The translations under genes and the position numbers were made by a program. This document shows, in pieces, positions 34,650-46,600 of a stretch of 64,000 nucleotides of DNA (position 1 is its first letter; each line of letters opens with the position of its first letter). The notes beneath the pieces were generated by a model that did not search any database, was not told where the DNA came from, and worked only from the letters and a program-made list of their open reading frames with translations. Origin of the DNA: Oxytricha trifallax (Eukaryota > Ciliophora > Spirotrichea > Sporadotrichida > Oxytrichidae); contig ARYC01001127.1 of the NCBI GenBank assembly GCA_000711775.1, positions 1 through 64,000 on the forward strand, read 5' to 3'.

Positions 34650-35560
34650 TACACAAAATCCTTCTCTTGCACACATTAGCTTTTTCATCTCTGTCTATTC
34701 TAGGAACTTATTATAATATTCACTGTCTCTATCTTCAAATAATGCAATAATAAATATAGCAGAAGTTTCTTGTAGTGATCTTTTAATAACACCTATATAA
34801 CTCTATTCCATTAAATTGAGGAGAGTAGAGATTATTAAATACAAATAACATGTTTAGTCTTTCATAATTCTTCCTTGATTCTTAAATTTTATGAGCTGAT
34901 AAGTTATCCATAAACAGAATAATCTCTTTGTCAACATGCTTATGTCAGAGCTATTATAGGAATATATGTATTACTCAGTCTTAATTAAGCGACGGTGGAA
35001 AATACAATTCCCGAACTCATTTACCTTACAAATTGCTACATAAGTATTATGAGTTTTAACTTTAGCCATTTTATAATAAACTTTTATGTTGCTCTATATC
35101 TTTCTCTAAAATATTATATAAAGATATTTTATGGCATCTATCGTGAATACACTTTCCCTCATCAGCGTGTATGAACATTACAACCATCACTTAATACGAT
35201 TGACTATTCTTGTCATATTATATTATTTTTATAAATGTTAGCAATTGTTTATCCAGATATTAAGAAGTAAGGAAAAGGTGTCGATGAACTTCACAGCTTT
35301 ATGGCAAGAGATAAATGATCTCAGTATTTAAGTGTCTTATCATAAATAAGATAGTAAATATGATGCTGCTGAGATTTATGGGTAATTTATGTTAATAAAT
35401 ATGTTGCAACTAGTCAAATTAAATGGTAATAGATAGTTAGATCTTACAGCTGCGGAGATTTATAGAGTATCATTGAAATAGATGTGTAATTTAGAAAAGG
35501 ATAGAGCTAATGAATATAATTATCACGACCACAAGTCAAAAAATATTTTGTCATTATCAT
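34650..35560 (-). pseudogene. TBE transposase, decayed
   Basis: Minus-strand similarity to the transposase at the left window edge and at 46.6-47.6 kb, in the same position relative to the right end. Many base changes and small deletions; not functional as read. Confidence 0.68.
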
Positions 35561-35904
35561 CAAAAGACTACATACCTCTCAAATATTAACATAAATTGTT
35601 TATAATTAGACCCTAATCCAAAACATATTCCCTATAAAACCCAACAAAAGCATGAATAAATAGTAAACTTTATCAACAAAAACTCAATCAAACTACCGTA
35701 AGGTTTCAGGTTTTTGAATATTTCAAAGGCCATATACAACTCATTTTATTAGTTTATTAAATTGTAATTAAATTTTTGTAATTTTAATAATATAATTAAT
35801 AATCATTTTATGTAATATTTATATGAAGTTGAATCCTAATTCATTAATTTTATATCTATTTTTAAATATATATTTGGGGTATTATCTAAAATTTTAAGCT
35901 AAAA

Positions 35905-36219
35905 ATGAATAAATATTTATTATCATTAAATATAATTATTAAAAGTTTTGATCTAAATATAAAATATATTCGATTCCTTTTTATTTTTAATTTCGTCAAT
36001 AGAAGTAAATTAGTTAATTCACAAATGAAAAGAATTAAATATGAAAATTTATTTTCTATAAATATTTTTGATAAAAAAACAAGGGATCTTTCAGCAGAAC
36101 AAAAAAATCTATCTTTGGAATTATTTTTTCTTATCTCTTTTTCCACTGGATGTTTTTTTTTATTTTATTTTGAAAGATACTCATATTTCTTTAAAATAAA
36201 TAGATCCTATTTTAATTAA
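35905..36219 (+). CDS. Unrecognised AT-rich open frame (doubtful)
   Basis: 104 codons without TAA, TAG or TGA in AT-rich DNA. The middle (RSKLVNSQMKRIKYENLF, DKKTRDLSAEQKNLSLEL) looks protein-like, with hydrophobic stretches at both ends. The opposite strand is also open over much of the span. No family recognised; starts 189 bp after the old TBE. May be chance. Confidence 0.25.
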   Translation: MNKYLLSLNIIIKSFDLNIKYIRFLFIFNFVNRSKLVNSQMKRIKYENLFSINIFDKKTRDLSAEQKNLSLELFFLISFSTGCFFLFYFERYSYFFKINRSYFN

Positions 36220-36599
36220 GTTAAATTGGCAAAATAAGCAGAATAATTATACTCTAATAATGAGTGCTATGAAGTTCTAATGAATCTTTAAAATTATCTT
36301 TGCTTCTGCTAGTATTAAATCTTCTGAGATCTTTATACTTGAACTTGATCTTTGAGTTTCAAATAATAATTTTTAAATTAATAAAATATAATTCTAAAGT
36401 ATTTATGTTTCAAGTTATTACAATTTAGTTAACAATGATAGAAATTTCATAAATCTTTTAAGTATATTGATTTGTATAATTAATTAAAATTTAGTTATAA
36501 TAAAAACTCTCGAAAATTAAAAGAGTCTTATAAATAGGCATAAATTTGTGAATTTAATTGAATTATTATTATCATCATTATAATTAAAAGCTCTACTAA

Positions 36600-37270
36600 A
36601 TTAATATCGAGGCTTAAGCAAGCTATATAGATATAATTAGAAAGTCTCATACTTAAACTTTCGGTACATACTACTTGATCTGCTCAAGTGACTTAACCAT
36701 TATAAACTATAAGGAATAACTTCAGCACCTATCTCGTTCGCTGTTGCCTAATGGGAATAACTTCCTTGGTTTTTCACTACTTCGTGTATCTTATCATACT
36801 TTTTGAACTACCTTTCAACTGAGTGATGTTTTTCAGGCAAGACCCTAGAAGTTAAGGATTTATTTTCTGGCTTTACCTAGAGAGAAAAAACTTAGAAATT
36901 TTCACTGGAGCTTTCATATACAAAGTATTAGTCTCGTTATTCTTCAACAAAAAGAGTTTAATCTGAGATCCAAGCTGTATATATCTCTTGATTCCTTCGA
37001 TATCTTTGATAAAATCAACTCCATTTTGCAAGGTAATGTTAATAATCCTGTGTTGAGAGGTCTTGAATTATCAACACTCGACGGTTTTTATTGGCGTAGC
37101 TCCCCTGTATATTATTTTTGCCTCACTTTTCTTGTCGAGGTTCTCAGATCAGGGACTTAACTTGTAAGAAATGAGTGGCAAAATGGTTTTGAATTTTGTG
37201 GTACCGATTTGGTCGGTATTATCTTCAAACATAATAGTAGGTCTAAACCTATTTTTAAGATTTAATTGGA
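36600..37270 (-). pseudogene. Unrecognised broken coding region (germline-limited)
   Basis: GC content rises to gene-like levels. A minus-strand frame from about 37250 reads RFRPTIMFEDNTDQIGTTKF, then KSEAKIIYRGATPIKTVE, then IINITLQNGVDFIKDIEGIK and NNETNTLYMKAPVKISKF, with in-frame TGAs. A second frame continues with SLTSRVLPEKHHSVERQF and KYDKIHEVVKNQGSYSHQ. So it is broken, or contains small IESs that I could not place. Coding-like sequence also occurs on the same strand at 36190-36370. No family recognised. Confidence 0.5.
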
Positions 37271-40200
37271 AAATAAACAAGCAACTTATGTTGCTTTTAA
37301 TCTTTTTACAAATTTTTAAAACTCACTATTGCTAGAGATTATTAAAAAACATTCGATTCTCAATAAAATAAGGCGTTAGAAGTTCTTAGATCATTTTAAG
37401 TGAATGTTGATTAAACAATTAGTCTTTCACTTTAAGTAATACAATAAAATGAAAATTACTATATTAAAATATAAAATGTAAATGTAAATTAAAATAATAG
37501 TTTTTATATAACTACTTACTGTTATTTTTAATATATTTTTTCAGTCATAATTATAATACTTTAAATTTAATGAAATAAAACCTTAAGTTGAAAATTTAAT
37601 CTATTAATTTTATCGGGATTTTTAAAATAATTTATTAGATTTAAATTTTAACTACTAATTTTATAAGATCAATCTTTAATTCTTTCATTCAATAAATATA
37701 TATTTATTCGTTAAAAAATTTAGGAGTTCGATCAATAATCATTCAAAAAACAAATTTACATAAATTAATTTGAATTTATATTCTAAATTATATTTAATAA
37801 AATACACATTTTCTATTTTTTATGAAAAAAATTTTTATATTTTTTTTATACTTTTATTAATTATTTTATTATTATTTATAATTTTTGAATGTTTGATTAC
37901 ATGAACAGAGATAAAATTTACATTTTCAATAGTGAAATTAATGAGATTTTTTAGATCGATACTTCTTATTTTTAAATTAAATTTTATATTAATTTAAAAA
38001 AATTAAAACTAAGATAATACTTTAAAGCCTAAGAAGCAAGACTTGGGATGTAAAAGTTAGAATTTTCTTAAGCTTATCTAACTGGCATAAGCCCCAGTAT
38101 TAATTTCCTAAAAGCATTTAATAATAGTAATTAACTAAAATTTAAAGTAAGTATTATTTTGAAATAATTCAATAAAAATCCATTAAATACTTCAAGTAGA
38201 ACATTGAAAATATTTGATAATAGCAGGCCATTTATTCTCCCTTCATGGATTGACCCTTATCAAGTTTAAACTAGAGTGCACATGACACTTGAGAATTAAA
38301 AAATTACAAAAATTGGTTAACCAAATAAATTGAAAATATCAGTGCTTTTAATTGATTATTAATAATATCAGTTATTGGAATACTAAAAGAGAGTTGGGGA
38401 GGAAATTTCTTGTTTCCATGTTGTTTCCCGCGCACTATGGAAGTTTATTCCCCCAAAAATTTAAATTGATATTTTTTAGCAATAATTACATAAGTAGGAT
38501 AGCATAAAACACAATTTAAATTATCATAACCCTCTTTAAAACAAGTTTATTAATATATAATTTCAAGGTTTATATTTATTTATTGCCTCACTTTATTAAA
38601 AAAATTTTAAACTTAATGTTTTTTTTAATAATTAAAAAATATTTGAAATCTTAATAAAAATAGAAGATATTTTTAAATGCTAAAATGTGATTAATTAGAT
38701 CATTTTGAATTATAAAGATTTTTAAATTTTATAAAAATTACATATTTTTATGTTAGAGGGAGAAAACTACCCCCTTGGATAAATATTTCATTTCTGGGAC
38801 TGGAAATTCTCCTCTGAGTTCTCCACAATTTTAAATAAACCTCTAATCATTATTTATATAATCTGTAACATTATCAAAATTGTTTTATTCTTTTAAATTT
38901 GTTTTTTAGAGGAATTTGAAAATATATTTAGATCCAGGATATTCTAGAATAATTCATTTAATAGAAATCATAAAATTTTCAAGTTTCAATTTTAAATTAT
39001 CTAATAATATTATATAATTATAAGTGTACAAGTTAGTTTAAAATAAATGAATTTTAAATTATGAATAATTTAATCATTATCAGTTAAAAATTTTCGTATT
39101 TTTACAATTCATTAAAGCAATATATATATTTATATTCCATTTCAACTAATATTTATAATTATACTAAATATAAACCATTCGAATAACTAGCTGCCTACTG
39201 TTAAATATAATTTGATAAGATAAATTTAAGTGTAATAATGTATAAAATCTTAAGAAATATTTATGAATTTTTATAACTATTATATAATTTCAATTAATGT
39301 AATTCATGTGTAGATAATCTTATCAAATAAAATTATTCATTCACTATTTTTGATTTTTTAATGATAATAAATTATAAATTTATCAATAAATTTAAAATTG
39401 TTATAATAAACTGTTTTTGTATAATAAAAGTTCTATTAAACTAGCTATTTCATATATGATAGAATAGATATGTACTAATATAATTAATTTTCTTTAGTTT
39501 CTTCGTTCCTTATTAGTGAAACTTCAAAGAGTCCTTTTTTAATATAAATAATTATTAATTATGATAAGGTAATATTAACAAATTTATGGGGTAAACCTGA
39601 TTGATTATTGCTATCTGGCTAGATATAGCCCTGGCATTAATTTCAGTGATGCTCTAAAATTTAAAGAAATTAAAAATTATAACAAAAATCTATTACGTAT
39701 TATAATATTTTAGGTTTGCATTCGAAAATGAAAAAACAACTTAATTTTATTATTTATTATGTCAAACTAATAAGAACTAAAATTCAATATTTCACTCATT
39801 CTATAAAGAATACATATTATTTAATTATTTGGGGGGGTACTATTTTATATCATCGCTGAAGTGAGATTTCTTGATTTTATTTGAAGGTAGATTTATTTAT
39901 TTTAATTGAGACATTTAATCAAAGTTCAGCGAACTAGCTCTATAAATTAAATGAATTAGTACACATATAGTAAATTCCAGCTAATCTTTTTATTACTATA
40001 TTTTCCAATTTAACTTCGATGAAATTTATTGTATAAATTTTCTTAACAATTTTAATCTTAATGATTTCAAAAATAATAATATAAATAACTTTAATTATTA
40101 AATATTAATTAATAAATAGTCCTGAATTAATAAAGTTTGAAGATAGGCAAGATATTCCATAAGTGATAGAAATATAAAGTTTAACAGCAGATAATAGCAT

Positions 40201-43200
40201 TTAACAAATTTTTTATTTTTATAAATTCATATTGTAAAAACAAAGCATAATCTTGGAAATATTTTTTTTATAGATTCTAACAGTATATAATTTCAAGAAC
40301 TAAACTACAATTGTAATTTTTCATAATATATTTATGATATTTCTAAATTCATTTTTATTTAAAATATAATTGACTTTAGAGAATAAACATCATTTACATA
40401 AGATAACTAATAAAACTGGTATAATGTATCTCATGGCTAATTTACCATGAAGTAAAGCACTCTTTCCTAACTTAAAACTTTAATAAATTATTAGATTGGA
40501 GCTAAATCTATAATGATCGATATAGATTTATAAAGTGGGTATATTTTAATATTACTTTGTTAATTTTTTGGATTAATACATAAAAACATAACTTATAACT
40601 TTTAAATATTGAAAAAAATTGAATAAAAATTATACATTACTACCTATATTTTGACTTTATTCCAGTTACCAATTGCTCATTTGATAAAAAAGAATTTAAA
40701 GCAACTTTCATTGATTATGAAGATATTAATAAAATAAAAATAATTAGAGGGGAAAATATATAAAAAATTTCATGTTTAATATAGGACTTAAAGTTTGATT
40801 AAATGAGACAAAAAGAAAATACTAAAATACTAAAGTAGATATTTGAAAGTTAAATATTTTCTTATAACAAATTAACCATATTATTTAAATTTATAATATA
40901 ATAACTCTTATATTATAATTTTAACTTGAAATCCATTTTAAAATACATTTAAAGCATGGAATATTATTATAGAGGAATGAAAAAAATTATTGACTTCTAA
41001 ATTTTAGAACATTAATATTTTACTAACATCAAATTTCAATAGTAAGCTCTAAAAATATTTTAAAAATTAAAACTATTTCTATTTCTGCAATAACAGCAGT
41101 AACACTAAACTTAATTAGTTATTTAAATATGAGAATATGCAGGTATCGTTATAATCAATAGACGAGAGTTTAATAGGAAGATATAAAGTGCAATTTTCAT
41201 TCTCATCTCCTTTTGAAGAATTATTCTAACATAAATTAATTTATAATAAATTTCAAACTGAATAAATAAATAAAAAATTACTTCAAAATAAATTTGACTT
41301 GGTTGTTATTAAAAACAACTTGCCTTACTTCATTCAAAAACCAACAAATATTTATGTAAGGTTAAGAGAAAAAATAATAATAAGAGTACCTTAATATTCT
41401 GATTTTGATTGTTTTATAATTATAATTTCCTAATAATTTAAATTAAAATCTTGAATATATGCTCAAACAATTTTATTCTTTTAAACAATAATTATTTTCT
41501 ATTTGTTAATCAGTATGACTCAGAAATATTTATATATTAATACAATTTATAGCTTTTCTTTTCTATAAAATATTTTATTTTATTTTAATTTAATATAGAT
41601 TTTAAACTCTTATTATAATTTATATTGTAAATTATAATTGATATCATATATTTAACTTGATGATGAAGACATAAATACATTAAAATTAGTGATATTATTC
41701 GATAATGACATAATCTTCCCTCCTTTTGTTAGTTTAGTCTAAGATTCAATAATTAGGCATTAAATAATTAAATTTAAGTTGCCTATAAAATTATAAATAT
41801 TGCAAATTCAAAATTAATATACAGAATTTGAATTAAACTAAGTAAATCTTTATTTTTAAAATGCAGTTTAGATTTGGTAAAAATTCACAAAAAAAATATA
41901 TTCAATAGGGGCATAATAGAAAAATTTAATAAAATTAACTTTAAAAGAGTCAAGTAAGTTGCCTTAAATATAAATAATTTAACTTTTTGATATGATAAAA
42001 ACTCACTTGATAATTTTAAAGTCAATATTAATTTAAGCCATTTTGGAATAAAAAAGAGTAAGATTATTTTTACTGCAATTAACAGCATTTAATTATTTAA
42101 TTATAAAAATTAAAAACCATATCTCGAAGTTATATCTTTAAGCTAGTTATTAATATTTTTTATAATCAATAATTTTCTCACCGACAGAATAAAAAGTACT
42201 GGGAAATCATTATATCACCTACATTAATATTTATATTTTCTATGTTATAAATTAATTGAAAAATTAAATTTAATAAAACTTATGAAATTAAAAACAAAAG
42301 AAAGTTATCTTGATTAAAATTTATTCAATTTGGTACCTGTTAAATATAACATTAAAAAATAACTAGACCTTAAATTTTGCAATTAATTATTTATTGCATT
42401 ATGAAAACAAAGAAAGAAAATTTGTTTAATTTAAAGATACATAAATAAAGCAGTATTTTTTTTATTAAAAATTGTTATATCTCACTCGACAATCAATTTA
42501 AAATGGTGCAACTTTTATTAAAAAAAATATTCAAATTTCTTAATGTTAATTGACTAAAATAATAGCTGAGAAAGATTTATGTCAGTTAATTTTAGTTTAA
42601 TTAACTGTATTATTTTATTTTATTTATCTTCAATCTTGACAATAATTTTAATTTCTATTGTACTAAATTGTAATAAATAATATACTATTAACATCTTGAC
42701 TGATGGAAAATATGGATAAACCAATTACACTTAGAAAATAATCATACAAAAACCTATTTAAAATACTATCAAAGAAGCTTATAACTAAAGTGCGATAGCT
42801 ATTGAAACTATATTTCCTCTCCCATCCATAATAAGTATTGATAATATTGGAATAGTAATTGTAAAATTTGGCAAATCAATCAAAGTAGATTAATCAATTT
42901 AATTAAAAAAATTAAATGAAGTAATAAATAAAAACTAGATTTCATTAAGGAAGCAAGCTAGACTGTAAAAAATTATATTGAATTTAGTTTAACGAATTAA
43001 GATAATTTTAAAAACTATGAACTTATATCATTGAGTCAAAATTAACTCATGTTAAAACTAAATTTCAATAACCCATTAAAAACAGATAATCTTTTTTTAA
43101 TTTTTTTTATAAATTGTGCTAAAAAAAAAATTATAAATATAATTACTTTATATGATAAAATATGGGAGAATAAATATATCAGCAAAAAAGATTGTACAAT

Positions 43201-43540
43201 TTTTAGTATTTATTGCTAATATCTTAGTAAGATGATAAAGATTTGCTTAATATGATATTTTATGGAAAAATTGTTGGAATAGGAGAAGATTTCAAAAAAG
43301 TTAAAATTCTTAGTCTATAACATGAAATTTTTAGAAATTTTTAAATAACAAAATTAATAATACAATAATAAATATATTGTTATTAGTGAATGTGAATTAT
43401 GGAGAAAATAAAAAAGAATCAAAATTGATCTCTATATTAAACATCCTTAACTAAAGGTAATCATTATTATTTATTACTGTTGATATATATATTGTTAGAT
43501 CTGAAATTGCTTAATCAGATATTAGTATATATTATTGTCT
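37271..43540. other. AT-rich germline DNA, no gene seen
   Basis: About 6.3 kb at roughly 80% A+T. Two moderately GC-richer patches (38390-38460 and 38755-38825) are weakly inverted relative to each other and might be ends of a decayed element; a G-run lies at 39830. No coding frame, telomere-like end or RNA gene supported. Confidence 0.5.
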
Positions 43541-43641
43541 CCGGGTTTACCTAGATCACAGAATCTCAGACTGTCAGTGAGTCTCCGTGCTCTCAGTGTA
43601 TCAGTGATTTCTCATTTTTTTGTTTTGCCATTTTTATGCAA

Positions 43642-46600
43642 TCATGGATAGTCAGAGTACTCTTCATCTTCAGTTCTCAATAAGTCACCTATAATTTCAA
43701 AAAGTACATTCAAAACCCCAAAACCCCTTAATGAGGTTTATAAGTGCTTTGATTTGTAGGGAATTTGTTAGAGGTTGGGGTTATTAATAGGTTTTAATGT
43801 GAAATATTCAGTAAATGTATTTAATTTAATCACTCAAAATGCACTTTTGGATCATGTGGAAGAGGTCTGTGGTTAATTTTATTCAACCATTATTCTATTT
43901 ACTCTATCGATATGTTTGATCGCGAGTTTGGCTTGATTATTACTTACTCTGCCATATATTTCATTACTTGAGATACTCTTATTTTATCTATAAGCTGCTT
44001 TATTCTTTGCTTCGCATCCTTTTCACAACTTGTTGAGTAATAATCTTTGCGCGGCATATCGGATTCTATTATTATTGCTGCTATTGCCCAGAAATCTTAT
44101 TGAAAGTCTCCGTCTCTCCAGTCATTTCTTTCTGGATAAAAGCCTGGAGTTCCTATTACACTTCCTAGCCTTGATGCTTCCACTCTTAATGCTCTGTTGA
44201 AGTCAATAATTGTCATTCTTACAGGTGAAAAGTTTATTATTATATTCTCAGGCTTCAAATCTCTGTGAACAAAGGGTAACTTATGTAACTCTCTTATGCC
44301 TACTAAGGTTTAAGTTGCTATCAAAGCAAGCAACTTATGATTCCTTTGATCACTAATGAAATCTCTGAGGGTCATTTCATAGTGTGGGAGTCTGAAAGTA
44401 ACATGATCTTTGGCGAGTAGAACAGCATCTAGCTTGATTAAGTGCTTGCACTCTTTAAATTTTGCTTGAGTGAGTACTTGATACTAGTTAGTAAACTATA
44501 TCTAATATTTATATTCACTTAATGATAGTTGAAAGGATAAACCTTGTAAGCATATTGATGATCATTGATAACTTTCTTATCAAAGGAGTCTTCTAGAATA
44601 AGATAAATTTAAAGAGAAGTATCTAAATCTATCTAAGCAAGAGCAGGTATTTTCTTGTATTGAATTTTGATCACAATTATTTTTATTTCAGAGGTCAGTT
44701 GGTTGTGTGCCTTCCTAACGTACTCTAACTCACTGGCTTATTCAGAAACTACGACCTTAGAATATTCCCTCGCTTTACTTTTGTTTAGAAGCTTCAGCTC
44801 AATTTCATTGTTTTCAACTTCTATATCTTTCTTGTGAGCATTTAAAAGATGCTTCTTTAAGTCTCTTGTATGAGAGTATTGCCTATGGTACTTAAAGCAA
44901 TCATACTTCCCATCGATTTTGTCATGCTTTAAGTATACAGTAGGCTTGGCTTCTCTATGCTCCTTCATATGTCTATACCAGCTTGATTTATCAGTAAAAT
45001 CTCTCTCACAGCTCACAAAAGTATACTTCTATTTCTTCAGTTTGTATAGGATTTCATTAAAACCTTTCTCCTCCTCTCTGTCTCCCACACACTTATTTGC
45101 AATTTATTTTCTATTATTAATTTCTATTTTAATGACAGAGACTTCAAGTGATAGCTCTGGTAGTTCTTTATGGGAGTTCATCTCACAGCTATCACACTTT
45201 TTATTGCTGCCAAAGGTAAGTCTCAATTAGTTTGATGGAAGTGCTATTGTTTTTCTTAAAATGTTAGCGCACATATTTAAATTTGAATTTAAAATTATAA
45301 AACTGCCTCTATAACTGAGAGCTTTGCAAGCCTACAAGTTCAAGGGAAGTTCTTAGAGTATTAAAGAAGAATTATGAGTGTTAAGAGTAGATCCAGCTCT
45401 ACATATGGGTGAGGAAGTAACCATTTTACTTTCAATAATAAGTTGATTATAGTACGTACCGATTTAGGAGGTGCACCTGCTTTAGGAGGTATTTTGTGAT
45501 TTTATGATTAAAATAAGGATGCTCCTAATTAAGTACTAGCATTTAGGATCTTCTCCTTATTAAGAACGTACCAATTTAAATTTAAAAATATGGAACTAAA
45601 ACAGTGGAAATTGATATCAATCTGTCAAGTTTGAAACCAGTTCTCAAAACCTTCTCCATATCCTTCTTAGAGGTTGACCTCCTTTATTATGCCTATATTT
45701 AAAAGTAAGTTTTACAGAGATAAATAATTGAAATCAATAAACTTAAATTTGAATATCATTTCATAGATCTGTAAACAAGATGGAGTCAATGAATGATGCA
45801 ATGAAAAGAGTGCAAGCACAAGAATTGATTCAAAGATTTAGAAGCAAGGAGGATTTGCATCGCTACCTGGTGCAGCAAGGTAATGAACTTATAGCTAACT
45901 AATCTTGATTATGTAGTTGGTTTGTTCCTGCCAACGATGGAAGGTACTAAAATTTCATTTCTAAGAGCTATACTCTGCGAAGAGAAGAAAGCATAGAAAA
46001 CTTAAGATGTAAAGTTTGCAGAATTCCAAACTATCCAGAGATTTCAGTGACTAACTTATATGTGATGCTATGAAAGACCCAGAGGTTTCGCAGTACCTGC
46101 CTACTAAAAAGTAGTTGTCAAATAAACGACCTGAAAGAAACTATTTCTTTGGCATACTTGCAACGATTAAGGAGATTACTTGAAAGAAATTATTCAAGAA
46201 TCTCATAAGAAAAGGTACAGCATCTCTTCAGAAGATAAAGACAAACAAGGGATCAAGATAAGTGAGAGCTGGCTATCAGAGCTGCAGAAGCACCCTTATA
46301 TTTCAAGTAAGATTTGTAGCTTAACTCTTTAGAAAAATCTGGTACTGGCATCTTCTTGATGAAGGAATAGAGCAAGCTTCACAGAGAGCGAAAGTCGCAG
46401 ACAAAGTATGAAGTTAGCAAGAGACTTTATTCAAATATTTAGCCTCCAGAGTCAATGAACATAGATGCTGGAGCTGGCAGCAAGAGAAGAAACTTAGGAG
46501 GAGGGAAGCAAGAAGTAGAAGAAAAGAAAGAGAATCCAGCTCCAACTAAAGAATTTAAAATATGACTTATATATTCATTAACTTAACTACAAAACTTATT

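Larger units (their letters stand above)
30925..35716. mobile_element. Old TBE transposon with a foreign block inside
   Basis: The left end (CAAAAACCAAAACTC at 30925) and right end (GGTTTCAGGTTTTTG ending at 35716) are mutated telomere-like repeats followed by the same inverted repeat as the TBE at the left window edge. Flanks TAT and AAT are compatible with a decayed 3-bp duplication. Remains of the kinase gene (minus, about 31.25-31.76 kb), the 22-kDa gene (plus, 33.9-34.6 kb) and the transposase (minus, 34.65-35.56 kb) are recognisable but heavily broken by shifts and stops. Between about 31.86 and 33.6 kb lies DNA unlike any other TBE here, replacing most of the zinc-finger gene. Clearly the oldest TBE in the window. 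Confidence 0.87.

Noticed and set aside
38390-38830. Possible inverted-repeat element with two GC-richer ends
   Set aside because: The similarity between the ends is short and poor; I could not define arms or a target duplication.
43711-43727. C4A4 repeats as a true chromosome end
   Set aside because: They are part of an inverted-repeat transposon end, flanked by an ATT duplication with gene sequence directly beyond.
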